DNA from: Bordetella genomosp. 8
GTDB lineage: Bacteria > Pseudomonadota > Gammaproteobacteria > Burkholderiales > Burkholderiaceae_B
NCBI RefSeq assembly: GCF_002119685.1
Contig: NZ_CP021108.1
Span: 5,022,001-5,086,000, forward strand
Length of the DNA stretch: 64,000 nucleotides
Reading direction: 5' to 3'
Part shown: positions 25,412-33,735 of the stretch, piece by piece
Layout of the letters: each line of letters opens with the position of its first letter
Position numbering within the stretch: position 1 is the first letter of the stretch
Made by a program: the position numbers and the translations under genes
The notes under the pieces: model-generated
What the model was told of the DNA's origin: nothing
What the model saw: the letters and a program-made list of their open reading frames with translations, nothing else
The model's database searches: none

Positions 25412-26314
25412 TCAGCGCGCGGCGGTGTCCTCCAGCGCCGCAAGGATGCGGCGCTTCAGGCCGAGCAGGTCGTCGGCCAGGGAGGCTGCCACGGTGATCG
25501 GCGGCTCGGCCGTCGTCACGCTGACGTTCAGGGCGTACACGGCGCCGTTGGGCAACACCAGCGGCGTGGACAGCGCCACCACGGCGGGCTGCCAGGCCGC
25601 CACGCAGTAGCCCGCGTCGCGCACGCTGGCGCAGGCGGACTCGATATCGTCGGCCAGCGTCTGGCCATGCCCGGGACGCCTGTGCATCATCGCGGCGATC
25701 CAGTCCCGCCGCGTGGCTTCCGGCAGCGCGGCCAGGTAGGCACGGCCCAGCGACGTCAGCTCGATCGGCACGCGCTGGCCCGCCACCACGCTGCGCAGCG
25801 ACACCTTGCGGCTGTAGCGCACCGATTCCAGGTAGACCATATCGTCGCCGTCGGCGACCGCGATGCCGACGTTGATGCGGCGGGCCTGCGCCAGTTCGCG
25901 CATGCACGGGGCGGCCATCTTCATGATGGGCGAGCCGCTGCGCATGGCGTGCGCCAGGCTCAGCACCGGCGCGCCCAGGCGATACGCGCGCAGCGTCGGT
26001 TCGTATTCCAGGAACCCGGTGCGCACCAGGGTCTGCGACAGGCGGCTGACGGTCGCGCGCGACAGGCCGGTGCGTTCGGCCAGTTCGCCGTTGCCCAGCA
26101 CTTCCAGGCCTGGCCGGAAGGCGCGCAGCAGGGCGATGCCGCGCTCCAGCGACCGGTTCGCGGGCGATGCGCCGGGCGCGAACCGGGCGGGCGCCGCCGC
26201 GGCCGGCGACCGAGTCGCCCCTGCCGCGCCGGGTCTGGCGGGCCGGGTGGCGGACCGCGCGGCCGTCGGTGCGGGCGGCTGGGCGGCGGGCGTGGGGCGG
26301 CGAGAGGGTGGCAT
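25412..26314 (-). CDS. IclR-family transcriptional regulator
   Basis: The 300-residue protein has a Pro/Ala/Arg-rich N-terminal extension of about 50 residues, then the IclR winged helix (about 53-115, ANRSLERGIALLRAF and GLSRATVSRLSQTL). The GAF-like effector domain continues to the C-terminus. IclR proteins control catabolic operons in response to small organic acids. It is divergent from the Bug-enoyl-CoA hydratase-acyl-CoA synthetase set and convergent with the hydratase gene, so either may be its target. The N-terminal extension may mean that the true start is further in, but ANRSLERG has no ATG close before it. Confidence 0.9.
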   Translation of the reverse strand: MPPSRRPTPAAQPPAPTAARSATRPARPGAAGATRSPAAAAPARFAPGASPANRSLERGIALLRAFRPGLEVLGNGELAERTGLSRATVSRLSQTLVRTGFLEYEPTLRAYRLGAPVLSLAHAMRSGSPIMKMAAPCMRELAQARRINVGIAVADGDDMVYLESVRYSRKVSLRSVVAGQRVPIELTSLGRAYLAALPEATRRDWIAAMMHRRPGHGQTLADDIESACASVRDAGYCVAAWQPAVVALSTPLVLPNGAVYALNVSVTTAEPPITVAASLADDLLGLKRRILAALEDTAAR

Positions 26315-26349
26315 GGATCGTCCAGGGCCGGCGGCGACCCATTTCCATC

Positions 26350-26389
26350 AGGTGAAAATACCGGCGCGCCCGACGCGACATTGTCACCT
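26350..26389. promoter_or_regulatory. Separated inverted half-sites between the divergent IclR and Bug genes
   Basis: aggtga at 26350-26355 and tcacct at 26384-26389 are exact reverse complements spaced by 28 bases in the 191-base divergent region. They could be operator half-sites for the IclR protein. A sequence ttgtca at 26381 could be a -35 element for the Bug gene, without a convincing -10. Confidence 0.28.
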
Positions 26390-26505
26390 AAACTGGCCGC
26401 ATCGCAAAAGACGATCGCACCGCCTTGCGCAGCCGTCTCCAGGCCCTTGCCTGAACAGCCGCATCCATGCTGCCCACCCGGCGGTGCGCGCTTCCGGAGA
26501 CGCTG

Positions 26506-27498
26506 ATGACCTTTCCCACGACCCTTACACGGCGCGCCGCCATTGCACTCGCCACCAGCTGCCTGGCGCTGGCCGGGCTGGCATCGACCGCGGCCCAGGC
26601 CGCCTATCCCGAACGCCCGATCCGCCTGATCGTCCCCTTCCCGCCGGGCGGCGGCACCGACCTGGTCGGCCGCCAGCTCGCCGAGGGCATGACGCAGAAC
26701 CTCGGCCAGACGGTGGTCGTGGAAAACCGCGGCGGCGGCAGCACCATCATCGGCACCGAAGCCGTGGCCAAGGCGCAGCCCGACGGCTACACGCTGCTGC
26801 TGGCCACCTTCGCGCATGCCGTCAACCCGGCCTTGCACAAGAAGCTGCCCTACTCCACTTTCGATGCCTTCGCGCCGGTGGCCCTGATCGGCCGCTCGCC
26901 CAACGTGCTGGTGGTGTCGCCGAAGGCACCGTTCAAATCGGTGCAGGAGCTGCTGGCCTACGCGCGTTCGCATCCCGGCAAACTGACCTTCGGCTCCTAC
27001 GGCAACGGCACGTCCGCCCACCTGGCAGGGGAAATGTTCAAGAGCCTGGCCAAGGTCGATATCGTGCACGTGCCCTACCGCGGCTCCGGCCCGGCGCTGA
27101 CCGACCTGATGGGCGGCCAGATCGACATGATGTTTTCCACCGTGTCCAGCGTGGCGCAGCTGGTGAAGAACGACCAGTTGCGCGCCCTGGCGGTCACGTC
27201 GGCGCAGCGCTCGCCCTCGCACCCCGACTGGCCCACCGTGGCCGAGGCCGGCGTGCCGGGCTACGTCGTCGAAAGCTGGTACGGCATCTATGCGCCAGCC
27301 GGCACGCCGGCGGACGTGATCGCGCACCTGAACGCCGCATTGAAAGTGGCCGTACAGGCGCCCGGCTTCCGCCGCAACGTGGAAGAGGAAGGCCTGGTGA
27401 TCAATGTCGGCGAGCCCGCGCAGTTGGACACCTTCGTGCGCGGCGAGGCGCAGCGCTGGGACAAGATCATCAAGGACGCGGGCATCTCCGAACAATAG
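26506..27498 (+). CDS. Bug/TctC-family periplasmic solute-binding protein
   Basis: The 330-residue protein begins at 26506 after a GGAG site and has a signal peptide with a twin-arginine-like start (TRRAAIALATSCLALAGLAS, cleavage near AQA-A). The mature part starts with the Bug signature YPERPIRLIVPFPPGGGTD, then WY-type motifs such as ESWYGIYAPAGTP near residue 260. Bug proteins bind carboxylates such as tri- and dicarboxylates in the periplasm. No membrane partners (TctAB) are nearby, the usual situation for orphan Bug proteins. It precedes enoyl-CoA hydratase and acyl-CoA synthetase genes, so its ligand may be an organic acid used by them. Confidence 0.93.
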   Translation: MTFPTTLTRRAAIALATSCLALAGLASTAAQAAYPERPIRLIVPFPPGGGTDLVGRQLAEGMTQNLGQTVVVENRGGGSTIIGTEAVAKAQPDGYTLLLATFAHAVNPALHKKLPYSTFDAFAPVALIGRSPNVLVVSPKAPFKSVQELLAYARSHPGKLTFGSYGNGTSAHLAGEMFKSLAKVDIVHVPYRGSGPALTDLMGGQIDMMFSTVSSVAQLVKNDQLRALAVTSAQRSPSHPDWPTVAEAGVPGYVVESWYGIYAPAGTPADVIAHLNAALKVAVQAPGFRRNVEEEGLVINVGEPAQLDTFVRGEAQRWDKIIKDAGISEQ

Positions 27499-27527
27499 AC
27501 GCTCGATAGACGCCCCGTGGGCGACCC

Positions 27528-27553
27528 GGCCGCCGCGTCGTAAAGCGGCGGCC
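27528..27553 (+). terminator. Strong stem-loop after the Bug gene
   Basis: ggccgccgc and gcggcggcc form a perfect 9-bp stem around an 8-base loop, 30 bases after the Bug stop codon. No T-run follows, so it is not a classic intrinsic terminator. It may protect the upstream mRNA end or attenuate read-through into the enoyl-CoA hydratase gene. Confidence 0.5.
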
Positions 27554-27660
27554 TGCCAGGATCCGCCGGCGCATCGTGCCCGACCGCCAGGCCCTGGCCA
27601 CCTCAGCACAGACGTTTCCCCATCCATCCACCGAGAGCCGCGGCTCGCAGAGAAGAGATC

Positions 27661-28452
27661 ATGTCGAACCCCACCCTACAAATGCAGGTCGACGACGGCG
27701 TGGCCGTCATCACGCTGAACCGTCCCGAAGTGCGCAACGCGATCGACGACGAAATGCGCCAGGACTTCATCGCCATGCTGGACCAGGTGACGCGCGACAA
27801 CGCCATCCGCGCGCTGGTGCTGACCGGCGCAGGCAAGGCCTTCTGCGCCGGCGGCGATATCCGCGGCATGCGCGAGCGGATGGCGGCCCCGGCCGGCCAG
27901 GTCGCCTTCAACGGCTGGAGCCGTCAGCAACGCACGCATCATGCGATCGCCGCCCTGCACGACCTGACCAAGCCGACCATCGCCGCCGTGAACGGCGCCG
28001 CGACGGGGCTGGGCTGCGACCTGGCCCTGTGCTGCGATTTCGTGATGGCGGCCGATAACGCGACCTTCGCCATGACCTACATCCTGCGCGGCCTGATACC
28101 CGACGGTGGCGGCATGTACTTCCTGCCGCGCCGCGTAGGCCTGCAGCACGCCAAGGAATTGATCTACAGCGGCCGCACGGTCGCGGCGGAAGAAGCCCAC
28201 GCCCTCGGCATGGCCGACCGCGTGGCGCCCGCCGGCGAGCTGCTGCAACAGGCTTGCGACTGGGCGCGCACGCTGAGCGCGGGATCGAGCGCCGCGCTGG
28301 CCCTGAGCAAGACCATCCTGAACCAGACCTTCGAGCTGACCGCCGACCAGGTGTTCCAGATGGGCAGCCAGGCGCAGGCCATCTGCTACACCACCGAACA
28401 ACACCAGGCTTCGGTGCAAGCCTTCCTGGACAAATCCGCGAAGAAGAGCTGA
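27661..28452 (+). CDS. Enoyl-CoA hydratase/isomerase family protein
   Basis: The 263-residue crotonase-fold protein has the two oxyanion-hole segments GKAFCAGGDIRGM (about residues 58-70) and NGAATGLGCDLALCCDF (about 109-125). It also has PDGGGMYFLPRRVG, an Asp-Gly-Gly form seen in PaaG-like isomerases as well as hydratases. It starts with ATG at 27661 after an AGAAGAG site. It probably hydrates or isomerises a CoA thioester made by the acyl-CoA synthetase encoded 15 bases downstream. The substrate is not determined. Confidence 0.9.
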   Translation: MSNPTLQMQVDDGVAVITLNRPEVRNAIDDEMRQDFIAMLDQVTRDNAIRALVLTGAGKAFCAGGDIRGMRERMAAPAGQVAFNGWSRQQRTHHAIAALHDLTKPTIAAVNGAATGLGCDLALCCDFVMAADNATFAMTYILRGLIPDGGGMYFLPRRVGLQHAKELIYSGRTVAAEEAHALGMADRVAPAGELLQQACDWARTLSAGSSAALALSKTILNQTFELTADQVFQMGSQAQAICYTTEQHQASVQAFLDKSAKKS

Positions 28453-28467
28453 AGGAAGGGCTGAACC

Positions 28468-30606
28468 ATGAACGCCATCCATACCCTGCTCCACCCGCGC
28501 AGCATCGCCGTCATCGGCGCGTCCGCGGATGCCGGCAAGACCGCCGGCCGCCCCGTCGCCTACCTGCAGAAACACGGCTACGGCGGCGCGATCTATCCGG
28601 TCAATCCACGCGCCGACCAGGTGGCGGGATTGACCTGCTATCCGGACATCGACAGCCTGCCGGACGTGCCGGACGTCGGCCTGGTGCTGGTGGCCCCCGA
28701 CCGCGCGATCGAGGCCGTGGGCGCATTGTCGCGGCGCGGCACGCCCGCCGCCATCGTGCTGGCCAGCGGCTTCGGCGAAACCGGCGAAAGCGGCGCGCGC
28801 CGCCAGCAGGCGCTCAAGGAAGCCGCCGGCGGCATGCGGCTGCTGGGTCCGAACACCATCGGCCTGGTCAACCTGACGGACCGCATCATGCTGTGCGCCA
28901 GCGGGGCACTGGAGATGGAATCGCTGCAGGGTGGCGGCATCGCGGTGGTGTCGCAGAGCGGCGGCATCCTGGGTTCGCTGCTATCGCGCGCGGCGGCGGC
29001 CGGGCTGGGTTTCTCCAAACTCGTTTCCACCGGCAACGAAGTCGACCTGGAAGCCGCGGACTTCATCGACCACCTGGCGGACGATCCGGCCACGCAGGTG
29101 ATCGCCTTGTACATGGAAGGCCTGCGCAATCCGGAAAAATTCCGCCAGGCGGCCCTGAAGGCGGCCCGCGCCGGCAAGCCGGTGGTCGTCTACAAGGTCG
29201 GCCGTTCGGAATCCGGCGCGCGGTCGGCGGCGTCGCACACCGGCGCGCTGGCCGGCGAAGACCGAGTCTACGACGCCCTCTTCAGCCAGGTCGGCGCCAT
29301 CCGCGCCCAGACCTTCGCCGACCTGCTCGACATCCCGGCCGCGCTGGCCACGCGCCGCGTCCTGCGCGGCAAGCGTATCGCCATCCTGACGTCGACCGGC
29401 GGCGCGGGCACGCTGGTGGCCGACAGCCTGGGCGTCGCGGGTTTCGAAACGCCGCCGCCGGGGCCGGAGACGGCCGCGCAGCTGCGCGATCTGCAAAAGA
29501 ACGACCAGATCGTGCTGGACCGCAACCCCATCGACGTCACGCTCGCCGGGCTGCAGCCGGAGCTGCTGCGCAATACCATCGCCACGCTGCTCGATAGCGC
29601 CGATTACGACGCCGTCATCACGATCGTCGGATCGTCCGCGTTGGCGCAGCCGACGCTGGCCGCCGGCGCCATCGCGGCGTCGCTGGACCGGAGCGACAAG
29701 CCGGTGCTGGCCTATGTCAGTCCCTATGCGCCGGCGGTGCTGTCCAACGTCAACCGGGCGGGCGCGCCCGCCTTCACGGCGCCGGAAAGCTTCGCGGCGG
29801 TGCTGTCGGCCATGCTGGCGCGCACGGCGCGCGAGAACGCCGCGGCGGGCGCGGGTGCGGCCGGCGCGGCTGGCGGACATGCCGGGGCAGGCGGAGCCAG
29901 CGCGGAAGCCGCGGCTGGCGCGAGCGCCTCGGGCGCCGACGCGGCGGGCCTGCCTTCCGGTTCGCTGAACGAAGCCCAGGCGCGCGCGCTGTTCGCGCGC
30001 TACGGCGTTCCTTCGGTCGGCGAGCGCGCGGTGGCGGACGCCGCGGAAGGCCAGCGCGAAGCGCAGGCCTTCGATCGCCCCGTCGTGCTCAAGGTCCTGT
30101 CCAGCCGCATCACCCACAAGACCGAAGCCGGCGGCGTCGCGGTCGGCGTCGCACCGGAGGCGGTGGGCGAGGCGATCCAGGCCATGGCGGCACGTGTGCG
30201 CCAGCGTACCGGCATCGAGCCGGAAGGCTATCTGCTGCAGGAAATGGCGTCCGGCGTGGAAATGATCGTCGGCGTGCATCGCGACCCGCAACTGGGCCCG
30301 ACCCTGCTGGTGGGACTGGGCGGCGTCACGGCCGAATTGTTCCAGGACACCGCGCTGCGCCTGCTGCCGGTGGACCGCGCCACCGTGGGCGAGATGCTGC
30401 GTTCGCTCAAGTCCTGGCCGCTGCTGGACGGGTATCGCGGCCGGCCCAAGGCCGACGTCAAGGCGCTGGAGGACGCGGTGCTGAACTTCGCGGCCATGGC
30501 CGGGCAGTTGGGCGATCGCCTGGTCGAAGCGGAGATCAACCCGCTGTTCGTCCAGGAAGAAGGCCGCGGCGTGCGCGCGGCGGATGGCGTCGCAATTTTG
30601 AAATAA
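28468..30606 (+). CDS. NDP-forming acyl-CoA synthetase
   Basis: The 712-residue protein fuses the alpha- and beta-type parts of NDP-forming acyl-CoA synthetases. It has a CoA-binding Rossmann domain (IAVIGASADAGKTAGRPV, about residues 12-29) and succinyl-CoA-synthetase-like ligase domains; SHTGALAGED near residue 256 carries the phospho-His candidate. An ATP-grasp domain lies at about 490-712 (VVLKVLSSRITHKTEAGGV). An Ala/Gly-rich linker (about 455-490) joins the halves. The enzyme makes or uses an acyl-CoA with ADP or GDP turnover. It forms an operon with the enoyl-CoA hydratase upstream. The acid substrate is unknown. Confidence 0.92.
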   Translation: MNAIHTLLHPRSIAVIGASADAGKTAGRPVAYLQKHGYGGAIYPVNPRADQVAGLTCYPDIDSLPDVPDVGLVLVAPDRAIEAVGALSRRGTPAAIVLASGFGETGESGARRQQALKEAAGGMRLLGPNTIGLVNLTDRIMLCASGALEMESLQGGGIAVVSQSGGILGSLLSRAAAAGLGFSKLVSTGNEVDLEAADFIDHLADDPATQVIALYMEGLRNPEKFRQAALKAARAGKPVVVYKVGRSESGARSAASHTGALAGEDRVYDALFSQVGAIRAQTFADLLDIPAALATRRVLRGKRIAILTSTGGAGTLVADSLGVAGFETPPPGPETAAQLRDLQKNDQIVLDRNPIDVTLAGLQPELLRNTIATLLDSADYDAVITIVGSSALAQPTLAAGAIAASLDRSDKPVLAYVSPYAPAVLSNVNRAGAPAFTAPESFAAVLSAMLARTARENAAAGAGAAGAAGGHAGAGGASAEAAAGASASGADAAGLPSGSLNEAQARALFARYGVPSVGERAVADAAEGQREAQAFDRPVVLKVLSSRITHKTEAGGVAVGVAPEAVGEAIQAMAARVRQRTGIEPEGYLLQEMASGVEMIVGVHRDPQLGPTLLVGLGGVTAELFQDTALRLLPVDRATVGEMLRSLKSWPLLDGYRGRPKADVKALEDAVLNFAAMAGQLGDRLVEAEINPLFVQEEGRGVRAADGVAILK

Positions 30607-30782
30607 GGCGCTTCAACGCCCGGGCCCGGGGCCAGACGCCTCCAGCCGGGCGTCCCTGCGGGCTTCTGCGGGCGCCCCTGCCGGCGCCCCTGGCCAATAC
30701 CATCCGTCAAACTCTTGGTGTACCTTACGGCAGAGCGGCGTGGATTTTCCGCGCGGCTCGTCGCCCAAGGAGTACATGACGC

Positions 30783-31493
30783 ATGAAGCCCGGCATACTG
30801 GCCATCGACATCGGCGGAACCGGCCTCAAGGCTGCCGTCATCAACGAAAAAGGCCAGATGCTGGCCGAGCGCGTCCGCGTGCCCACCCCGCATCCCTGCC
30901 CACCCAAGATCCTGCTTGAGAACCTCAAGCGCATGGTCGCCGGCCTGCCCGAATTCGACCGCATCTCCATCGGTTTCCCCGGCGTGGTGCGCGAAGGCAA
31001 GGTACTGACCGCCCCCAACCTGGATACCAGCCTCTGGGCCGGCTTCCCGCTGCGGCAGGCGATCTCGCGCGCCTTCGGCAACAAGCCCGCCCGCCTGCTG
31101 AACGACGCCGACATGCAAGGCCTGGGCCTGGTCAGCGGCCGCGGCCTGGAGTTCGTGATGACGCTGGGCACCGGCGTCGGCACCGCGCTGTTCCGCGACG
31201 GCGAACTCATGCCGCATATGGAGCTGGCCCACCATCCCATCCATAAAGACAAGACTTACGACGAATACCTGGGCGAAGCCAAGCGTAAAACCTTGGGGAA
31301 AAAACAATGGAACCGACGCGTGCGGCGGGCGATCGAACTGATCGACATACTGTTCATGCCGGATCGCATCTATATCGGCGGGGGTAATGCCGCAAGGCTC
31401 GACTTCCCCGCCGACGACCACCTCAGGATCGGCTCCAACGATGCCGGGCTGGAAGGCGGCGCCGCCCTGTGGCGCGAGGCGCGCCGTTCATGA
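30783..31493 (+). CDS. ppgK: Polyphosphate glucokinase-like ROK family kinase
   Basis: The 236-residue ROK kinase opens with the phosphate-binding motif DIGGTGLKAAV (about residues 9-19). It carries LLNDADMQGLG (catalytic Asp) and TLGTGVGTALF (about 129-139). Its short length, absence of the ROK zinc cluster and the overall pattern resemble polyphosphate glucokinases, which phosphorylate glucose with polyphosphate or ATP. An AAGGAG site lies 10 bases before the ATG. It is the first gene of the sugar-phosphate cluster, which fits a role in feeding glucose-6-phosphate. Polyphosphate use is inferred from family resemblance only. Confidence 0.8.
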   Translation: MKPGILAIDIGGTGLKAAVINEKGQMLAERVRVPTPHPCPPKILLENLKRMVAGLPEFDRISIGFPGVVREGKVLTAPNLDTSLWAGFPLRQAISRAFGNKPARLLNDADMQGLGLVSGRGLEFVMTLGTGVGTALFRDGELMPHMELAHHPIHKDKTYDEYLGEAKRKTLGKKQWNRRVRRAIELIDILFMPDRIYIGGGNAARLDFPADDHLRIGSNDAGLEGGAALWREARRS

Positions 31494-31635
31494 ACGGCCC
31501 CTGAATACCCACCCGCGACGGCCCGGCGCCCGGCCGTTCGCGACGCCAGACGCCCTTGGTCCACCCGGCGGCCAAACGGGCATGACGATTGCTCCCGAAG
31601 CCGGTTTGTCCGCGTTTCCGCCAGAGAGAGGTCTC

Positions 31636-33735
31636 ATGAATACTCCACCGTCCCCCGATCCCGCGCGCAATGACGAAAAGCTGGACCTGCTGTGCATCGA
31701 TACGCTGCGCACCCTGGCCATGGACGCCGTTCAGAAAGCCAATTCCGGCCATCCCGGAACGCCCATGGCGCTGGCGCCGGTCGCCTACACGCTGTGGCAC
31801 GATTTCCTGCGCTACGACCCTGCCCATCCCGACTGGCCCAACCGCGACCGCTTCGTACTGTCGGCGGGCCACGCCTCGATGCTGCTGTACGGCTTGCTGC
31901 ACCTGGGCGGCGTGATCGAAATCGACGCCGACGGCAAGCCCAGCGGCAAGCCGGCCGTCAGCCTGGATGACATCAAGCAGTTCCGCCAGCTCGATTCCAA
32001 GACGCCCGGCCATCCCGAATACCGCATGACCACCGGTGTCGAAACCACCACCGGCCCGCTGGGCCAGGGCTGCGCCAACAGTGTCGGCATGGCCATCGCC
32101 CAGCGCCACCTGGCGCAGCGTTTCAACGCCCCCGGACGCGAAGTCTTCGACTACAACGTCTACGTCATCTGCGGCGACGGCGACATGATGGAAGGCGTCT
32201 CCGGCGAAGCCGCGTCCATCGCCGGCCACCTGGGCCTGTCGAACCTGTGCTGGATCTACGACAACAACACCATCAGCATCGAAGGCCATACCGACCTGGC
32301 CTTCAGCGAGAACGTCGCCGCGCGCTTCGCCGCCTATGGCTGGAACACGCTGCACGTCACCGACGCCAACGACCGCATGGCGGTGGCCGCCGCGCTGCGC
32401 CAGTTCCAGGCCACCACCGACCGGCCGACGCTGATCGTGGTCGACAGCGTGATCGGCTTCGGCTCGCCGAACAAGCACAATACCGCGGCGGCCCACGGCG
32501 AAGCCCTGGGTGAAGAGGAAGTCCGGCTGACCAAGAAAGCCTACGGCTGGCCGGAAGACGCGCAATTCCTGGTGCCCGACGAAGTCCGCGACCGCCTGCG
32601 CGACGCCCTGGCCGCGCGCGCCCAGCCGGCCTACGCGCAGTGGACCAGGACGATGGAGCAGTTGAAGGCGCAGGACGCGGCCATGCATGAAGAACTGCAA
32701 CGCATGCGCCAGGGCCAGTTGCCCGACGGCTGGGACAGCGAAGCGCCCGTCTTCCCGCCGGACGCCAAGGGACTGGCGACCCGCGACTCGGGCGGCAAGG
32801 CCTTGAACGCCTTCGCCAAGCACATTCCGCTGCTGATGGGCGGCGCCGCCGACCTGGCGCCCTCGACCAAGACCAAGCTGACCTTCGACGGCGCCGGCAG
32901 CTTCGAGCGCGACGACTACGGCGGCCGCAACATGCACTTCGGCGTGCGCGAACATGCCATGGGCGCCATCGCCAACGGCATGGCGCTGTCGCACGTGCGC
33001 CCCTACACCGCCACCTTCCTGATTTTCAGCGACTACATGAAGCCGCCGATCCGGCTGGCCGCGCTGATGGAATTGCCGGTTGTGTTCGTGTTCACGCACG
33101 ATTCCATCGGCGTGGGCGAAGACGGCCCCACCCACCAGCCGGTCGAACAGATGGCGCAACTGCGCGGCATACCCGGCATGCGCGTCCTGCGGCCCTGCGA
33201 TGCCAATGAGACCGTGGAAGCATGGAAGGTGGCCCTGCAACAGACCAAGCACCCCACCGCGCTGGTACTCACGCGCCAGCCCCTGCCCACGCTGGACCGT
33301 TCCAAGTACGCGCCCGCGACCGATCTGCGGCGCGGCGCCTACGTGCTGGCCGACTGCGCGCCGCAACAGCCCCAGGTCATCCTGATGGCCACCGGCAGCG
33401 AAGTATCGCTGTGCCTGCAGGCCTACGATCGCTTGCGCGCCGACGGCATCGCCGCGCGCGTGGTGTCCATGCCCAGCTGGGACCTGTTCGAAGAGCAGGA
33501 CCAGGCGTATCGCGACAGCGTGCTGCCGCCAGACGTGACCGCGCGCGTGGCAGTCGAGCAGGCCGGCTACATGGGCTGGGACCGTTACGCCGGCACGAAG
33601 GGCGAGGTCATCGCCATGCGCACTTTCGGCGCGTCCGCGCCCATCGCCAAGCTGCAGGCGAAATTCGGCTTCACGGTGGACAATGTGGTTCGCGCCGCGC
33701 GTGAGCAGGTTCAAGAGAAAAGGAGTACGAAATGA
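31636..33735 (+). CDS. tkt: Transketolase
   Basis: Transketolase moves two-carbon units between sugar phosphates with thiamine diphosphate. The 699 residues starting at 31636 (AGAGAGG upstream) are full length. Markers are [18 protein letters not shown] near the N-terminus, the ThDP motif [15 protein letters not shown] followed by YDNNTIS around residues 180-220, and the pyrimidine-domain stretch [19 protein letters not shown] near residue 490. Its stop overlaps the ATG of the next gene (ATGA), so it is translationally coupled to the transaldolase-isomerase fusion. Confidence 0.97.
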   Translation: MNTPPSPDPARNDEKLDLLCIDTLRTLAMDAVQKANSGHPGTPMALAPVAYTLWHDFLRYDPAHPDWPNRDRFVLSAGHASMLLYGLLHLGGVIEIDADGKPSGKPAVSLDDIKQFRQLDSKTPGHPEYRMTTGVETTTGPLGQGCANSVGMAIAQRHLAQRFNAPGREVFDYNVYVICGDGDMMEGVSGEAASIAGHLGLSNLCWIYDNNTISIEGHTDLAFSENVAARFAAYGWNTLHVTDANDRMAVAAALRQFQATTDRPTLIVVDSVIGFGSPNKHNTAAAHGEALGEEEVRLTKKAYGWPEDAQFLVPDEVRDRLRDALAARAQPAYAQWTRTMEQLKAQDAAMHEELQRMRQGQLPDGWDSEAPVFPPDAKGLATRDSGGKALNAFAKHIPLLMGGAADLAPSTKTKLTFDGAGSFERDDYGGRNMHFGVREHAMGAIANGMALSHVRPYTATFLIFSDYMKPPIRLAALMELPVVFVFTHDSIGVGEDGPTHQPVEQMAQLRGIPGMRVLRPCDANETVEAWKVALQQTKHPTALVLTRQPLPTLDRSKYAPATDLRRGAYVLADCAPQQPQVILMATGSEVSLCLQAYDRLRADGIAARVVSMPSWDLFEEQDQAYRDSVLPPDVTARVAVEQAGYMGWDRYAGTKGEVIAMRTFGASAPIAKLQAKFGFTVDNVVRAAREQVQEKRSTK

